DNA of 64,000 nt from Myotis daubentonii (GCF_963259705.1 NC_081844.1:9657715-9721714), one strand, 5' to 3'; numbered from the stretch's first letter, positions 12,201 through 26,245 are shown. The notes: generated from the letters alone by a model not told the origin. Made by a program: numbers and translations.

Positions 12201-14214
12201 ACACGTTCATATTCATTTCCTGGAAAGAAAATTGTGTATTTTAAGAGTTTTAACACATTTTGACAGTTTCCTGAGAAGTATATACTAGAACCTTCAGGAT
12301 ATAAACTGTTTCAGTCAAAAAACGCCACGGCAACTCAGAATCAACTGTAAACATAAACAGTATTCTCCACATTTCAAATCATTATACACAAGTTCTGAGC
12401 TCTATAAACAGGAATTCTTAAAGTTCCGGAGATGTTAATATTATCAGAATTCTCGTCATTTCAAAGTTTCTACCTGTAATCTCAGGAATTGAACTCGGCT
12501 TTAAATGTAGTTAGATTCTGTTTACTTGTGTTTTAACTGTTTGTTACACGTTCATATTCATTTCCTGGAAAGAATACTGTGTATTTTAAGAGTTTTAACA
12601 CATTCTCACAGTTTCCTTAGAATTATATACTAGAACCTTGAGGATATAAACTGTCTCAGTCAAAAAAAGCCATGGCGACTCAGGATCAACTGTAAACATA
12701 AACAGTGTTCTTGTCATTTCAAATCATTATACACTAGTTCTTAGCTCTATAAACACGAATTCTTAAAGTTTGAAATGACATTTTAGTGAAAACGCCACTT
12801 AAAATAGCCTGAGTTGTTAATATTATCAGAATTGCTGTCATTTCAGAGCTTTCGACCTGTAATCTCGGTAACTGAACTCGGCCTTAAATGAAGTTAGATT
12901 CTATTTACTTGTGTTTCAACTGTTTGTTACACGTTCATATTCATTTCCTGGAAAGAAAATTGTGTATTTTAAGAGTTTTAACACATTTTGACAGTTTCCT
13001 GAGAAGTATATGCTAGAACCTTCAGGATATAAACTGTTTCAGTCAAAAAACCCCACGGCAACTCAGAATCAACTGTAAACATAAACAGTATTCTCCACAT
13101 TTCAAATCATTATACACAAGTTCTGAGCTCTATAAACAGGAATTCTTAAAGTTCCGGAGATGTTAATATTATCAGAATTCTCGTCATTTCAAAGTTTCTA
13201 CCTGTAATCTCGGGAATTGAACTCGGCTTTAAATGTAGTTAGATTCTATTTACTTGTTTTTTAACTGTTTGTTACACGTTCATATTCATTTCCTGGAAAG
13301 AAAACTGAGTATTTTAAGAGTTTTAACACATTCTCACAGTTTCCTTAGAATTATATACTAGAACCTTCAGGATATAAACTGTTTCAGTCAAAAAAAGCCG
13401 TGGCAACTCAGGATCAACTGTAAACATAAACAGTATTCTCCTCATTTTAAATCATTATACACAAGTACTGAGCTCTATAAACAGGAATTCTTAAAGTTTG
13501 AAATGACATTTTAGTGAAAACGCCACTTAAAATAGCCTGAGTTGTTAATATTATCAGAATTGCCGTCATTTCAGAGCTTTCCACCACTAATCTCGGTTAT
13601 TGAACTCGGCGTTAAATGTAGTTAGATTCTATTTACTTGTGTTTCAACTGTTTGTTACACGTTCATATTCATTTCCTGGAAAGAAAATTGTGTATTTTAA
13701 GAGTTTTAACACATTTTGACAGTTTCCTGAGAAGTATGTACTAGAACCTTCAGGATATAAACTGTTTCAGTCAAAAAAGGCCACGGCAACTCAGAATCAA
13801 CTGTAAACATAAACAGTATCCTCCTCATTTCAAATCATTATACACAAGTTCTGAGCTCTATAAACAGGAATTCTTAAAGTTCCGGAGAGGTTAATATTAT
13901 CAGAATTCTCGTCATTTCAAAGTTTCTACCTGTAATCTCGGGAATTGAACTCGGCTTTAAATGTAGTTAGATTCTATTTACTTGTTTTTTAACTGTTTGT
14001 TACACGTTGATATTCATTTCCTGGAAAGAATACTGTGTATTTTAAGAGTTTTAACACATTCTCACAGTTTCCTTAGAATTATATACTAGAACCTTGAGGA
14101 TATAAACTGTCTCAGTCAAAAAAAGCCGTGGCAACTCAGGATCAACTGTAAACATAAACAGTATTCTCCTCATTTTAAATCATTATACACAAGTTCTGAG
14201 CTCTATAAACAGGA
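6208..14214. repeat. Phase block 3: B, ten dimers, A
   Basis: B starts: 6208, 6936, 7663, 8391, 9119, 9847, 10575, 11303, 12031, 12759 and 13487. A starts: 6591, 7319, 8046, 8774, 9502, 10230, 10958, 11686, 12414, 13142 and 13870. A7319 is 344 bp through loss of one A from the A-run before GCCATGG. A8774 and A10230, 1456 bp apart, share the rare TTTAATTGTG, marking a local two-dimer repeat. Nothing non-satellite occurs. Confidence 0.95.
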
Positions 14215-15287
14215 ATTCTTAAAGTTCCGGAGATGTTAATATTATCAGAATTCTCGTCATTTCAAAGTTTCTACCTGTAATCTCGGGAATTGAACTCGGC
14301 TTTAAATGTAGTTAGATTCTATTTACTTGTTTTTTAACTGTTTGTTACACGTTCATATTCATTTCCTGGAAAGAAAACTGAGTATTTTAAGAGTTTTAAC
14401 ACATTCTCACAGTTTCCTTAGAATTATATACTAGAACCTTCAGGATATAAACTGTCTCAGTCAAAAAAAGCCGTGGCAACTCAGGATCAACTGTAAACAT
14501 AAACAGTATTCTCCTCATTTTAAATCATTATACACAAGTACTGAGCTCTATAAACAGGAATTCTTAAAGTTTGAAATGACATTTTAGTGAAAACGCCACT
14601 TAAAATAGCCTGAGTTGTTAATATTATCAGAATTGCCGTCATTTCAGAGCTTTCCACCACTAATCTCGGTTATTGAACTCGGCGTTAAATGTAGTTAGAT
14701 TCTATTTACTTGTGTTTCAACTGTTTGTTACACGTTCATATTCATTTCCTGGAAAGAAAATTGTGTATTTTAAGAGTTTTAACACATTTTGACAGTTTCC
14801 TGAGAAGTATGTACTAGAACCTTCAGGATATAAACTGTTTCAGTCAAAAAAGGCCACGGCAACTCAGAATCAACTGTAAACATAAACAGTATCCTCCTCA
14901 TTTCAAATCATTATACACAAGTTCTGAGCTCTATAAACAGGAATTCTTAAAGTTCCGGAGATGTTAATATTATCAGAATTCTCGTCATTTCAAAGTTTCT
15001 ACCTGTAATCTCGGGAATTGAACTCGGCTTTAAATGTAGTTAGATTCTATTTACTTGTTTTTTAACTGTTTGTTACACGTTGATATTCATTTCCTGGAAA
15101 GAATACTGTGTATTTTAAGAGTTTTAACACATTCTCACAGTTTCCTTAGAATTATATACTAGAACCTTGAGGATATAAACTGTCTCAGTCAAAAAAAGCC
15201 GTGGCAACTCAGGATCAACTGTAAACATAAACAGTATTCTCCTCATTTCAAATCATTATACACAAGTACTGAGCTGTATAAACAGGA
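13142..15287. repeat. Odd-length tandem duplication, 1073 bp (A-B-A twice)
   Basis: A13142-B13487-A13870 is followed by A14215-B14560-A14943 at a 1073-bp offset. Both middle B copies are of the CCACCACTAATC/CGGTTATTG group. Both outer A copies carry CACGTTGATATTC with AATACTGTG and GCCGTGG. Because three monomers were duplicated, two A units become neighbours at 14215. Small differences (AGAGG against AGATG in the outer A copies, CTGTTTCAG against CTGTCTCAG) show later change or conversion. Confidence 0.82.
14177..14194. other. A-A junction at 14215: crossover interval
   Basis: A13870 keeps the A-only CATTTTAAATC (T at 14176) but then ends in the B form AAGTTCTGAG (T at 14195), and the next unit starts as A (CCGGAGATG). 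The exchange therefore fell in the 18 bp between. This is one of two places where A follows A. Confidence 0.85.
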
Positions 15288-17126
15288 ATTCTTAAAGTTT
15301 GAAATGACATTGCAGTTAAAACGCCACTTAAAATAGCCTGAGTTGTTAATATTATCAGAATTGCCGTCATTTCAGAGCTTTCGACCTGTAATCTCGGTAA
15401 CTGAACTCGGCCTTAAATGAAGTTAGATTCTATTTACTTGTGTTTCAACTGTTTGTTACACGTTCATATTCATTTCCTGGAAAGAAAATTGTGTATTTTA
15501 AGAGTTTTAACACATTTTGACAGTTTCCTGAGAAGTATATACTAGAACCTTCAGGATATAAACTGTTTCAGTCAAAAAACGCCACGGCAACTCAGAATCA
15601 ACTGTAAACATAAACAGTATTCTCCACATTTCAAATCATTATACACAAGTTCTGAGCTCTATAAACAGGAATTCTTAAAGTTCCGGAGATGTTAATATTA
15701 TCAGAATTCTCGTCATTTCAAAGTTTATACCTGTAATCTCGGGAATTGAACTCGGCTTTAAATGTAGTTAGATTCTATTTACTTGTTTTTTAACTGTTTG
15801 TTACACGTTCATATTCATTTCCTGGAAAGAAAACTGAGTATTTTAAGAGTTTTAACACATTCTCACAGTTTCCTTAGAATTATGTACTAGAACCTTGAGG
15901 ATATAAACTGTCTCAGTCAAAAAAAGCCGTGGCAACTCAGGATCAACTGTAAACATAAACAGTATTCTCCTCATTTTAAATCATTATACACAAGTACTGA
16001 GCTCTATAAACAGGAATTCTTAAAGTTTGAAATGACATTTTAGTGAAAACGCCACTTAAAAGAGCCTGAGTTGTTAATATTATCAGAATTGCCGTCATTT
16101 CAGAGCTTTCCACCTCTCATCTCGGTAACTGAACTGGGCCTTAAATGTAGTTAGATTCTATTTACTTGTGTTTCAACTGTTTGTTACACGTTCATATTCA
16201 TTTCCTGGAAAGAAAATTGTGTATTTTAAGAGTTTTAACACATTTTGACAGTTTCCTGAGAAGTATGTACTAGAACCTTCAGGATATAAACTGTTTCAGT
16301 CAAAAAAGGCCACGGCAACTCAGAATCAACTGTAAACATAAACAGTATCCTCCTCATTTCAAATCATTATACACAAGTTCTGAGCTCTATAAACAGGAAT
16401 TCTTAAAGTTCCGGAGAGGTTAATATTATCAGAATTCTCGTCATTTCAAAGTTTCTACCTGTAATCTCGGGAATTGAACTCGGCTTTAAATGTAGTTAGA
16501 TTCTATTTACTTGTTTTTTAACTGTTTGTTACACGTTGATATTCATTTCCTGGAAAGAATACTGTGTATTTTAAGAGTTTTAACACATTCTCACAGTTTC
16601 CTTAGAATTATATACTTGAACCTTGAGGATATAAACTGTCTCAGTCAAAAAAAGCCATGGCGACTCAGGATCAACTGTAAACATAAACAGTGTTCTCGTC
16701 ATTTCAAATCATTATACACTAGTTCTTAGCTCTATAAACAGGAATTCTTAAAGTTTGAAATGACATTTTAGTGAAAACGCCACTTAAAATAGCCTGAGTT
16801 GTTAATATTATCAGAATTGCCTTCATTTCAGAGCTTTCGACCTGTAATCTCGGTAACTGAACTCGGCCTTAAATGAAGTTAGATTCTATTTACTTGTGTT
16901 TCAACTGTTTGTTACACGTTCATATTCATTTCTTGGAAAGAAAATTGTGTATTTTAAGAGTTTTAACACATTTTGACAGTTTCCTGAGAAGTATGTACTA
17001 GAACCTTCAGGATATAAACTGTTTCAGTCAAAAAAGGCCACGGCAACTCAGAATCAACTGTAAACATAAACAGTAACCTCCTCATTTCAAATCATTATAC
17101 ACAAGTTCTTAGCTCTATAAACAGGA
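14215..17126. repeat. Phase block 4: four regular A-B dimers
   Basis: A starts: 14215, 14943, 15671 and 16399. B starts: 14560, 15288, 16016 and 16744. Total 2912 bp with no indels. A16399 has TATACTTGAACC, an A-to-T change at 16617 that removes a TAG stop and leaves a chance 72-codon frame. The final B (16744) carries the GTAACCTCC variant that marks a B-B junction. Confidence 0.94.
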
Positions 17127-18655
17127 ATTCTTAAAGTTTGAAATGACATTTTAGTTAAAACGCCACTTAAAAGAGCCTGAGTTGTTAATATTATCAGAAT
17201 TGCCTTCATTTCAGAGCTTTCCACCTCTTATCTCGGTAACTGAACTGGGCCTTAAATGTAGTTAGATTCTATTTACTTGTGTTTCAACTGTTTGTTACAC
17301 GTTCATATTCATTTCCTGGAAAGAGAATTGTGTATTTTTAGAGTTTTAACACATTTTGACAGTTTCCTGAGAAGTATATACTAGAACCTTCAGGATATAA
17401 ACTGTTTCAGTCAAAAAACGCCACGGCAACTCAGAATCAACTGTAAACATAAACAGTATTCTCCACATTTCAAATCATTATACACAAGTTCTGAGCTCTA
17501 TAAACAGGAATTCTTAAAGTTCCGGAGATGTTAATATTATCAGAATTCTCGTCATTTCAAAGTTTCTACCTGTAATCTCGGGAATTGAACTCGGCTTTAA
17601 ATGTACTTAGATTCTATTTACTTGTGTTTTAACTGTTTGTTACACGTTCATATTCATTTCCTGGAAAGAAAACTGAGTATCTTAAGAGTTTTAACACATT
17701 CTCACAGTTTCCTTAGAATTATATACTAGAACCTTCAGGATATAAACTGTCTCAGTCAAAAAAAGCCGTGGCAACTCAGGATCAACTGTAAACATAAACA
17801 GTATTCTCCTCATTTTAAATCATTATACACAAGTACTGAGCTCTATAAACAGGAATTCTTAAAGTTTGAAATGACATTTTAGTGAAAACGCCACTTAAAA
17901 TAGCCTGAGTTGTTAATATTATCAGAATTGCCGTCATTTCAGAGCTTTCCACCACTAATCTCGGTTATTGAACTCGGCGGTAAATGTAGTTAGATTCTAT
18001 TTACTTGTGTTTCAACTGTTTGTTACACGTTCATATTCATTTCCTGGAAAGAAAATTGTGTATTTTAAGAGTTTTAACACATTTTGACAGTTTCCTGAGA
18101 AGTATGTACTAGAACCTTCAGGATATAAACTGTTTCAGTCAAAAAACGCCACGGAAACTCAGGTTCACGTGTAAACATAAACAGTATTCTCTACATTTCA
18201 AGTATTTATACGCAAGTTCTGAGCTCTATAAACAGGAATTCTTAAAGTTCCGGAGAGGTTAATATTATCAGAATTCTCGTCATTTCAAAGTTTCTACCTG
18301 TAATCTCGGGAATTGAACTCGGCTTTAAATGTAGTTAGATTCTATTTACTTGTTTTTTAACTGTTTGTTACACGTTCATATTCATTTCCTGGAAAGAATA
18401 CTGTGTATTTTAAGAGTTTTAACACATTCTCACAGTTTCCTTAGAATTATATACTGGAACCTTGAGGATATAAACTGTCTCAGTCAAAAATAGCCAGGGC
18501 GACTCAGGATCAACTGTAAACATAAACAGTGTTCTCGTCATTTCAAATCATTATACACTAGTTCTTAGCTCTATAAACAGGAATTCTTAAAGTTTGAAAT
18601 GACATTTTAGTGAAAACGCCACTTAAAATAGCCTGAGTTGTTAATATTATCAGAA
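16420..18655. repeat. Segment duplicated at about 37189-39424 (offset 20769)
   Basis: A16399-B16744-B17127-A17510-B17855-A18238 recur as A37168-B37513-B37896-A38279-B38624-A39007. Shared rare features are the stop-removing A-to-T change (16617 and 37386), the B-B junction, GAGTATCTTAAG, CGGCGGTAAATG, CACGGAAACTC, CAAGTATTTATACGC and CAAAAATAGCCAGGG. The match fades inside B18583 and B39352, and starts just after the AGAGG/AGATG difference in the first A. The edges are approximate. Confidence 0.88.
16744..17509. repeat. B-B junction module (copy 1, junction at 17127)
   Basis: Two B monomers in a row. The first (CGACCTG group) carries the rare CAGTAACCTCC near its end. The second starts with the mixed GACATTTTAGTTAAAAC and belongs to the CTCTCATC group. 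The same pair recurs at 37513, 40080, 47744, 49928, 54679, 57247 and 60541. Within this window I saw the GTAACC change only at these modules. Confidence 0.9.
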
Positions 18656-21600
18656 TTGCTGTCATTTCAGAGCTTTCGACCTGTAATCTCGGTAACTGAA
18701 CTCGGCCTTAAATGAAGTTAGATTCTATTTACTTGTGTTTCAACTGTTTGTTACACGTTCATATTCATTTCCTGGAAAGAAAATTGTGTATTTTAAGAGT
18801 TTTAACACATTTTGACAGTTTCCTGAGAAGTATATGCTAGAACCTTCAGGATATAAACTGTTTCAGTCAAAAAACCCCACGGCAACTCAGAATCAACTGT
18901 AAACATAAACAGTATTCTCCACATTTCAAATCATTATACACAAGTTCTGAGCTCTATAAACAGGAATTCTTAAAGTTCCGGAGATGTTAATATTATCAGA
19001 ATTCTCGTCATTTCAAAGTTTCTACCTGTAATCTCGGGAATTGAACTCGGCTTTAAATGTAGTTAGATTCTATTTACTTGTTTTTTAACTGTTTGTTACA
19101 CGTTCATATTCATTTCCTGGAAAGAAAACTGAGTATTTTAAGAGTTTTAACACATTCTCACAGTTTCCTTAGAATTATATACTAGAACCTTCAGGATATA
19201 AACTGTCTAGGTCAAAAAAAGCCGTGGCAACTCAGGATCAACTGTAAACATAAACAGTATTCTCCTCATTTTAAATCATTATACACAAGTACTGAGCTCT
19301 ATAAACAGGAATTCTTAAAGTTTGAAATGACATTTTAGTGAAAACGCCACTTAAAATAGCCTGAGTTGTTAATATTATCAGAATTGCCGTCATTTCAGAG
19401 CTTTCCACCACTAATCTCGGTTATTGAACTCGGCGTTAAATGTAGTTAGATTCTATTTACTTGTGTTTCAACTGTTTGTTACACGTTCATATTCATTTCC
19501 TGGAAAGAAAATTGTGTATTTTAAGAGTTTTAACACATTTTGACAGTTTCCTGAGAAGTATGTACTAGAACCTTCAGGATATAAACTGTTTCAGTCAAAA
19601 AAGGCCACGGCAACTCAGAATCAACTGTAAACATAAACAGTATCCTCCTCATTTCAAATCATTATACACAAGTTCTGAGCTCTATAAACAGGAATTCTTA
19701 AAGTTCCGGAGAGGTTAATATTATCAGAATTCTCGTCATTTCAAAGTTTCTACCTGTAATCTCGGGAATTGAACTCGGCTTTAAATGTAGTTAGATTCTA
19801 TTTACTTGTTTTTTTAACTGTTTGTTACACGTTGATATTCATTTCCTGGAAAGAATGCTGTGTATTTTAAGAGTTTTAACACATTCTCAGTTTCCTTAGA
19901 ATTATATACTAGAACCTTGAGGATATAAACTGTCTCAGTCAAAAAAAGCCGTGGCAACTCAGGATCAACTGTAAACATAAACAGTATTCTCCTCATTTCA
20001 AATCATTATACACAAGTACTGAGCTGTATAAACAGGAATTCTTAAAGTTTGAAATGACATTGCAGTTAAAACGCCACTTAAAATAGCCTGAGTTGTTAAT
20101 ATTATCAGAATTGCCGTCATTTCAGAGCTTTCGACCTGTAATCTCGGTAACTGAACTCGGCCTTAAATGAAGTTAGATTCTATTTACTTGTGTTTCAACT
20201 GTTTGTTACACGTTCATATTCATTTCCTGGAAAGAAATTTGTGTATTTTAAGAGTTTTAACACATTTTGACAGTTTCCTGAGAAGTATGTACTAGAACCT
20301 TCAGGATATAAACTGTTTCAGTCAAAAAAGGCCACGGCAACTCAGAATCAACTGTAAACATAAACAGTATCCTCCTCATTTCAAATCATTATACACAAGT
20401 TCTGAGCTCTATAAACAGGAATTCTTAAAGTTCCGGAGAGGTTAATATTATCAGAATTCTCGTCATTTCAAAGTTTCTACCTGTAATCTCGGGAATTGAA
20501 CTCGGCTTTAAATGTAGTTAGATTCTATTTACTTGTTTTTTAACTGTTTGTTACACGTTCATATTCATTTCCTGGAAAGAATACTGTGTATTTTAAGAGT
20601 TTTAACACATTCTCACAGTTTCCTTAGAATTATATACTGGAACCTTGAGGATATAAACTGTCTCAGTCAAAAATAGCCAGGGCGACTCAGGATCAACTGT
20701 AAACATAAACAGTGTTCTCGTCATTTCAAATCATTATACACTAGTTCTTAGCTCTATAAACAGGAATTCTTAAAGTTTGAAATGACATTTTAGTGAAAAC
20801 GCCACTTAAAATAGCCTGAGTTGTTAATATTATCAGAATTGCTGTCATTTCAGAGCTTTCGACCTGTAATCTCGGTAACTGAACTCGGCCTTAAATGAAG
20901 TTAGATTCTATTTACTTGTGTTTCAACTGTTTGTTACACGTTCATATTCATTTCCTGGAAAGAAAATTGTGTATTTTAAGAGTTTTAACACATTTTGACA
21001 GTTTCCTGAGAAGTATATGCTAGAACCTTCAGGATATAAACTGTTTCAGTCAAAAAACCCCACGGCAACTCAGAATCAACTGTAAACATAAACAGTATTC
21101 TCCACATTTCAAATCATTATACACAAGTTCTGAGCTCTATAAACAGGAATTCTTAAAGTTCCGGAGATGTTAATATTATCAGAATTCTCGTCATTTCAAA
21201 GTTTCTACCTGTAATCTCGGGAATTGAACTCGGCTTTAAATGTAGTTAGATTCTATTTACTTGTTTTTTAACTGTTTGTTACACGTTCATATTCATTTCC
21301 TGGAAAGAAAACTGAGTATTTTAAGAGTTTTAACACATTCTCACAGTTTCCTTAGAATTATATACTAGAACCTTCAGGATATAAACTGTCTCAGTCAAAA
21401 AAAGCCGTGGCAACTCAGGATCAACTGTAAACATAAACAGTATTCTCCTCATTTTAAATCATTATACACAAGTACTGAGCTCTATAAACAGGAATTCTTA
21501 AAGTTTGAAATGACATTTTAGTGAAAACGCCACTTAAAATAGCCTGAGTTGTTAATATTATCAGAATTGCCGTCATTTCAGAGCTTTCCACCACTAATCT

Positions 21601-24406
21601 CGGTTATTGAACTCGGCGTTAAATGTAGTTAGATTCTATTTACTTGTGTTTCAACTGTTTGTTACACGTTCATATTCATTTCCTGGAAAGAAAATTGTGT
21701 ATTTTAAGAGTTTTAACACATTTTGACAGTTTCCTGAGAAGTATGTACTAGAACCTTCAGGATATAAACTGTTTCAGTCAAAAAAGGCCACGGCAACTCA
21801 GAATCAACTGTAAACATAAACAGTATCCTCCTCATTTCAAATCATTATACACAAGTTCTGAGCTCTATAAACAGGAATTCTTAAAGTTCCGGAGAGGTTA
21901 ATATTATCAGAATTCTCGTCATTTCAAAGTTGCTACCTGTAATCTCGGGAATTGAACTCGGCTTTAAATGTAGTTAGATTCTATTTACTTGTTTTTTTAA
22001 CTGTTTGTTACACGTTGATATTCATTTCCTGGAAAGAATGCTGTGTATTTTAAGAGTTTTAACACATTCTCACAGTTTCCTTAGAATTATATACTAGAAC
22101 CTTGAGGATATAAACTGTCTCAGTCAAAAAAAGCCGTGGCAACTCAGGATCAACTGTAAACATAAACAGTATTCTCCTCATTTCAAATCATTATACACAA
22201 GTACTGAGCTGTATAAACAGGAATTCTTAAAGTTTGAAATGACATTGCAGTTAAAACGCCACTTAAAATAGCCTGAGTTGTTAATATTATCAGAATTGCC
22301 GTCATTTCAGAGCTTTCGACCTGTAATCTCGGTAACTGAACTCGGCCTTAAATGAAGTTAGATTCTATTTACTTGTGTTTCAACTGTTTGTTACACGTTC
22401 ATATTCATTTCCTGGAAAGAAATTTGTGTATTTTAAGAGTTTTAACACATTTTGACAGTTTCCTGAGAAGTATGTACTAGAACCTTCAGGATATAAACTG
22501 TTTCAGTCAAAAAAGGCCACGGCAACTCAGAATCAACTGTAAACATAAACAGTATCCTCCTCATTTCAAATCATTATACACAAGTTCTGAGCTCTATAAA
22601 CAGGAATTCTTAAAGTTCCGGAGAGGTTAATATTATCAGAATTCTCGTCATTTCAAAGTTTCTACCTGTAATCTCGGGAATTGAACTCGGCTTTAAATGT
22701 ACTTAGATTCTATTTACTTGTGTTTTAACTGTTTGTTACACGTTCATATTCATTTCCTGGAAAGAAAACTGAGTATCTTAAGAGTTTTAACACATTCTCA
22801 CAGTTTCCTTAGAATTATATACTAGAACCTTCAGGATATAAACTGTCTCAGTCAAAAAAAGCCGTGGCAACTCAGGATCAACTGTAAACATAAACAGTAT
22901 TCTCCTCATTTTAAATCATTATACACAAGTACTGAGCTCTATAAACAGGAATTCTTAAAGTTTGAAATGACATTTTAGTGAAAACGCCACTTAAAATAGC
23001 CTGAGTTGTTAATATTATCAGAATTGCCGTCATTTCAGAGCTTTCCACCACTAATCTCGGTTATTGAACTCGGCGGTAAATGTAGTTAGATTCTATTTAC
23101 TTGTGTTTCAACTGTTTGTTACACGTTCATATTCATTTCCTGGAAAGAAAATTGTGTATTTTAAGAGTTTTAACACATTTTGACAGTTTCCTGAGAAGTA
23201 TGTACTAGAACCTTCAGGATATAAACTGTTTCAGTCAAAAAACGCCACGGAAACTCAGGTTCACGTGTAAACATAAACAGTATTCTCTACATTTCAAGTA
23301 TTTATACGCAAGTTCTGAGCTCTATAAACAGGAATTCTTAAAGTTCCGGAGAGGTTAATATTATCAGAATTCTCGTCATTTCAAAGTTTCTACCTGTAAT
23401 CTCGGGAATTGAACTCGGCTTTAAATGTAGTTAGATTCTATTTACTTGTTTTTTAACTGTTTGTTACACGTTCATATTCATTTCCTGGAAAGAATACTGT
23501 GTATTTTAAGAGTTTTAACACATTCTCACAGTTTCCTTAGAATTATATACTAGAACCTTGAGGATATAAACTGTCTCAGTCAAAAATAGCCAGGGCGACT
23601 CAGGATCAACTGTAAACATAAACAGTGTTCTCGTCATTTCAAATCATTATACACTAGTTCTTAGCTCTATAAACAGGAATTCTTAAAGTTTGAAATGACA
23701 TTTTAGTGAAAACGCCACTTAAAATAGCCTGAGTTGTTAATATTATCAGAATTGCTGTCATTTCAGAGCTTTCGACCTGTAATCTCGGTAACTGAACTCG
23801 GCCTTAAATGAAGTTAGATTCTATTTACTTGTGTTTCAACTGTTTGTTACACGTTCATATTCATTTCCTGGAAAGAAAATTGTGTATTTTAAGAGTTTTA
23901 ACACATTTTGACAGTTTCCTGAGAAGTATATGCTAGAACCTTCAGGATATAAACTGTTTCAGTCAAAAAACCCCACGGCAACTCAGAATCAACTGTAAAC
24001 ATAAACAGTATTCTCCACATTTCAAATCATTATACACAAGTTCTGAGCTCTATAAACAGGAATTCTTAAAGTTCCGGAGATGTTAATATTATCAGAATTC
24101 TCGTCATTTCAAAGTTTCTACCTGTAATCTCGGGAATTGAACTCGGCTTTAAATGTAGTTAGATTCTATTTACTTGTTTTTTAACTGTTTGTTACACGTT
24201 CATATTCATTTCCTGGAAAGAAAACTGAGTATTTTAAGAGTTTTAACACATTCTCACAGTTTCCTTAGAATTATATACTAGAACCTTCAGGATATAAACT
24301 GTCTCAGTCAAAAAAAGCCGTGGCAACTCAGGATCAACTGTAAACATAAACAGTATTCTCCTCATTTTAAATCATTATACACAAGTACTGAGCTCTATAA
24401 ACAGGA
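17510..24406. repeat. Nested copy: 17510-19310 and 22606-24406 (offset 5096)
   Basis: A17510-B17855-A18238-B18583-A18966 match A22606-B22951-A23334-B23679-A24062 at a constant 5096 bp (seven dimers). Shared variants are GAGTATCTTAAG, CGGCGGTAAATG, CTCTACATTTCAAG, CAAAAATAGCCAGGG, GCTGTCATTTC, TATATGCTAG and AAACCCCACGG. A22606 begins AGAGG like A20421 but then follows A17510 from GTACTTAG, so the left exchange lies in its first 95 bp or so. Confidence 0.87.
18238..22605. repeat. Tandem higher-order repeat of three dimers (2183 then 2185 bp)
   Basis: Six monomers from A18238 are repeated in order from A20421. Shared rare markers: TATACTGGAACC, AAAAATAGCCAGGG, GCTGTCATTTC, TATATGCTAG, AAACCCCACGG, seven Ts with GAATGCTGTG (A19694 and A21877), GAGCTGTATAAAC and GAAATTTGTG (B20038 and B22223). 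The 2-bp length difference is the AC loss found only in A19694. Confidence 0.92.
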
Positions 24407-24789
24407 ATTCTTAAAGTTTGAAATGACATTTTAGTGAAAACGCCACTTAAAATAGCCTGAGTTGTTAATATTATCAGAATTGCCGTCATTTCAGAGCTTT
24501 CCACCACTAATCTCGGTTATTGAACTCGGCGGTAAATGTAGTTAGATTCTATTTACTTGTGTTTCAACTGTTTGTTACACGTTCATATTCATTTCCTGGA
24601 AAGAAAATTGTGTATTTTAAGAGTTTTAACACATTTTGACAGTTTCCTGAGAAGTATGTACTAGAACCTTCAGGATATAAACTGTTTCAGTCAAAAAACG
24701 CCACGGAAACTCAGGTTCACGTGTAAACATAAACAGTATTCTCTACATTTCAAGTATTTATACGCAAGTTCTGAGCTCTATAAACAGGA

Positions 24790-26245
24790 ATTCTTAAAGT
24801 TCCGGAGATGTTAATATTATCAGAATTCTCGTCATTTCAAAGTTTCTACCTGTAATCTCGGGAATTGAACTCGGCTTTAAATGTAGTTAGATTCTATTTA
24901 CTTGTTTTTTAACTGTTTGTTACACGTTCATATTCATTTCCTGGAAAGAAAACTGAGTATTTTAAGAGTTTTAACACATTCTCACAGTTTCCTTAGAATT
25001 ATATACTAGAACCTTCAGGATATAAACTGTCTCAGTCAAAAAAAACCGTGGCAACTCAGGATCAACTGTAAACATAAACAGTATTCTCCTCATTTTAAAT
25101 CATTATACACAAGTACTGAGCTCTATAAACAGGAATTCTTAAAGTTTGAAATGACATTTTAGTGAAAACGCCACTTAAAATAGCCTGAGTTGTTAATATT
25201 ATCAGAATTGCCGTCATTTCAGAGCTTTCCACCACTAATCTCGGTTATTGAACTCGGCGTTAAATGTAGTTAGATTCTATTTACTTGTGTTTCAACTGTT
25301 TGTTACACGTTCATATTCATTTCCTGGAAAGAAAATTGTGTATTTTAAGAGTTTTAACACATTTTGACAGTTTCCTGAGAAGTATGTACTAGAACCTTCA
25401 GGATATAAACTGTTTCAGTCAAAAAAGGCCACGGCAACTCAGAATCAACTGTAAACATAAACAGTATCCTCCTCATTTCAAATCATTATACACAAGTTCT
25501 GAGCTCTATAAACAGGAATTCTTAAAGTTCCGGAGAGGTTAATATTATCAGAATTCTCGTCATTTCAAAGTTTCTACCTGTAATCTCGGGAATTGAACTC
25601 GGCTTTAAATGTAGTTAGATTCTATTTACTTGTTTTTTAACTGTTTGTTACACGTTCATATTCATTTCCTGGAAAGAAAACTGAGTATTTTAAGAGTTTT
25701 AACACATTCTCACAGTTTCCTTAGAATTATATACTAGAACCTTCAGGATATAAACTGTCTCAGTCAAAAAAAGCCGTGGCAACTCAGGATCAACTGTAAA
25801 CATAAACAGTATTCTCCTCATTTTAAATCATTATACACAAGTACTGAGCTCTATAAACAGGAATTCTTAAAGTTTGAAATGACATTTTAGTGAAAACGCC
25901 ACTTAAAATAGCCTGAGTTGTTAATATTATCAGAATTGCCGTCATTTCAGAGCTTTCCACCACTAATCTCGGTTATTGAACTCGGCGTTAAATGTAGTTA
26001 GATTCTATTTACTTGTGTTTCAACTGTTTGTTACACGTTCATATTCATTTCCTGGAAAGAAAATTGTGTATTTTAAGAGTTTTAACACATTTTGACAGTT
26101 TCCTGAGAAGTATGTACTAGAACCTTCAGGATATAAACTGTTTCAGTCAAAAAAGGCCACGGCAACTCAGAATCAACTGTAAACATAAACAGTATCCTCC
26201 TCATTTCAAATCATTATACACAAGTTCTGAGCTCTATAAACAGGA
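24790..26245. repeat. Single-dimer tandem duplication (728 bp)
   Basis: A24790-B25135 and A25518-B25863 are near-identical dimers: the A copies have AAAACTGAG with CCTTCAGG and CATTTTAAATC, the B copies CCACCACTAATC, CGGCGTTAAATG and AAAGGCCACGG. They differ in AGATG against AGAGG and in an A-run change (AAAACCGTGG at 25047). The same dimer type also occurs at 18966, 21149, 33528 and 14215. Confidence 0.8.

Noticed and set aside
16511..16729. Open frame of 72 codons on the plus strand, with a near-identical frame at 37280-37498
   Set aside because: Both begin at TTG, lie inside A monomers and exist only because one base change removes a TAG present in the other A copies. The two are copies of one duplicated segment. 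No domain, signal or codon conservation supports a gene.
19814..19996. Open frame of 60 codons on the minus strand
   Set aside because: It appears only because A19694 has an extra T and a 2-bp loss that shift the frame. The other A monomers do not keep it open.
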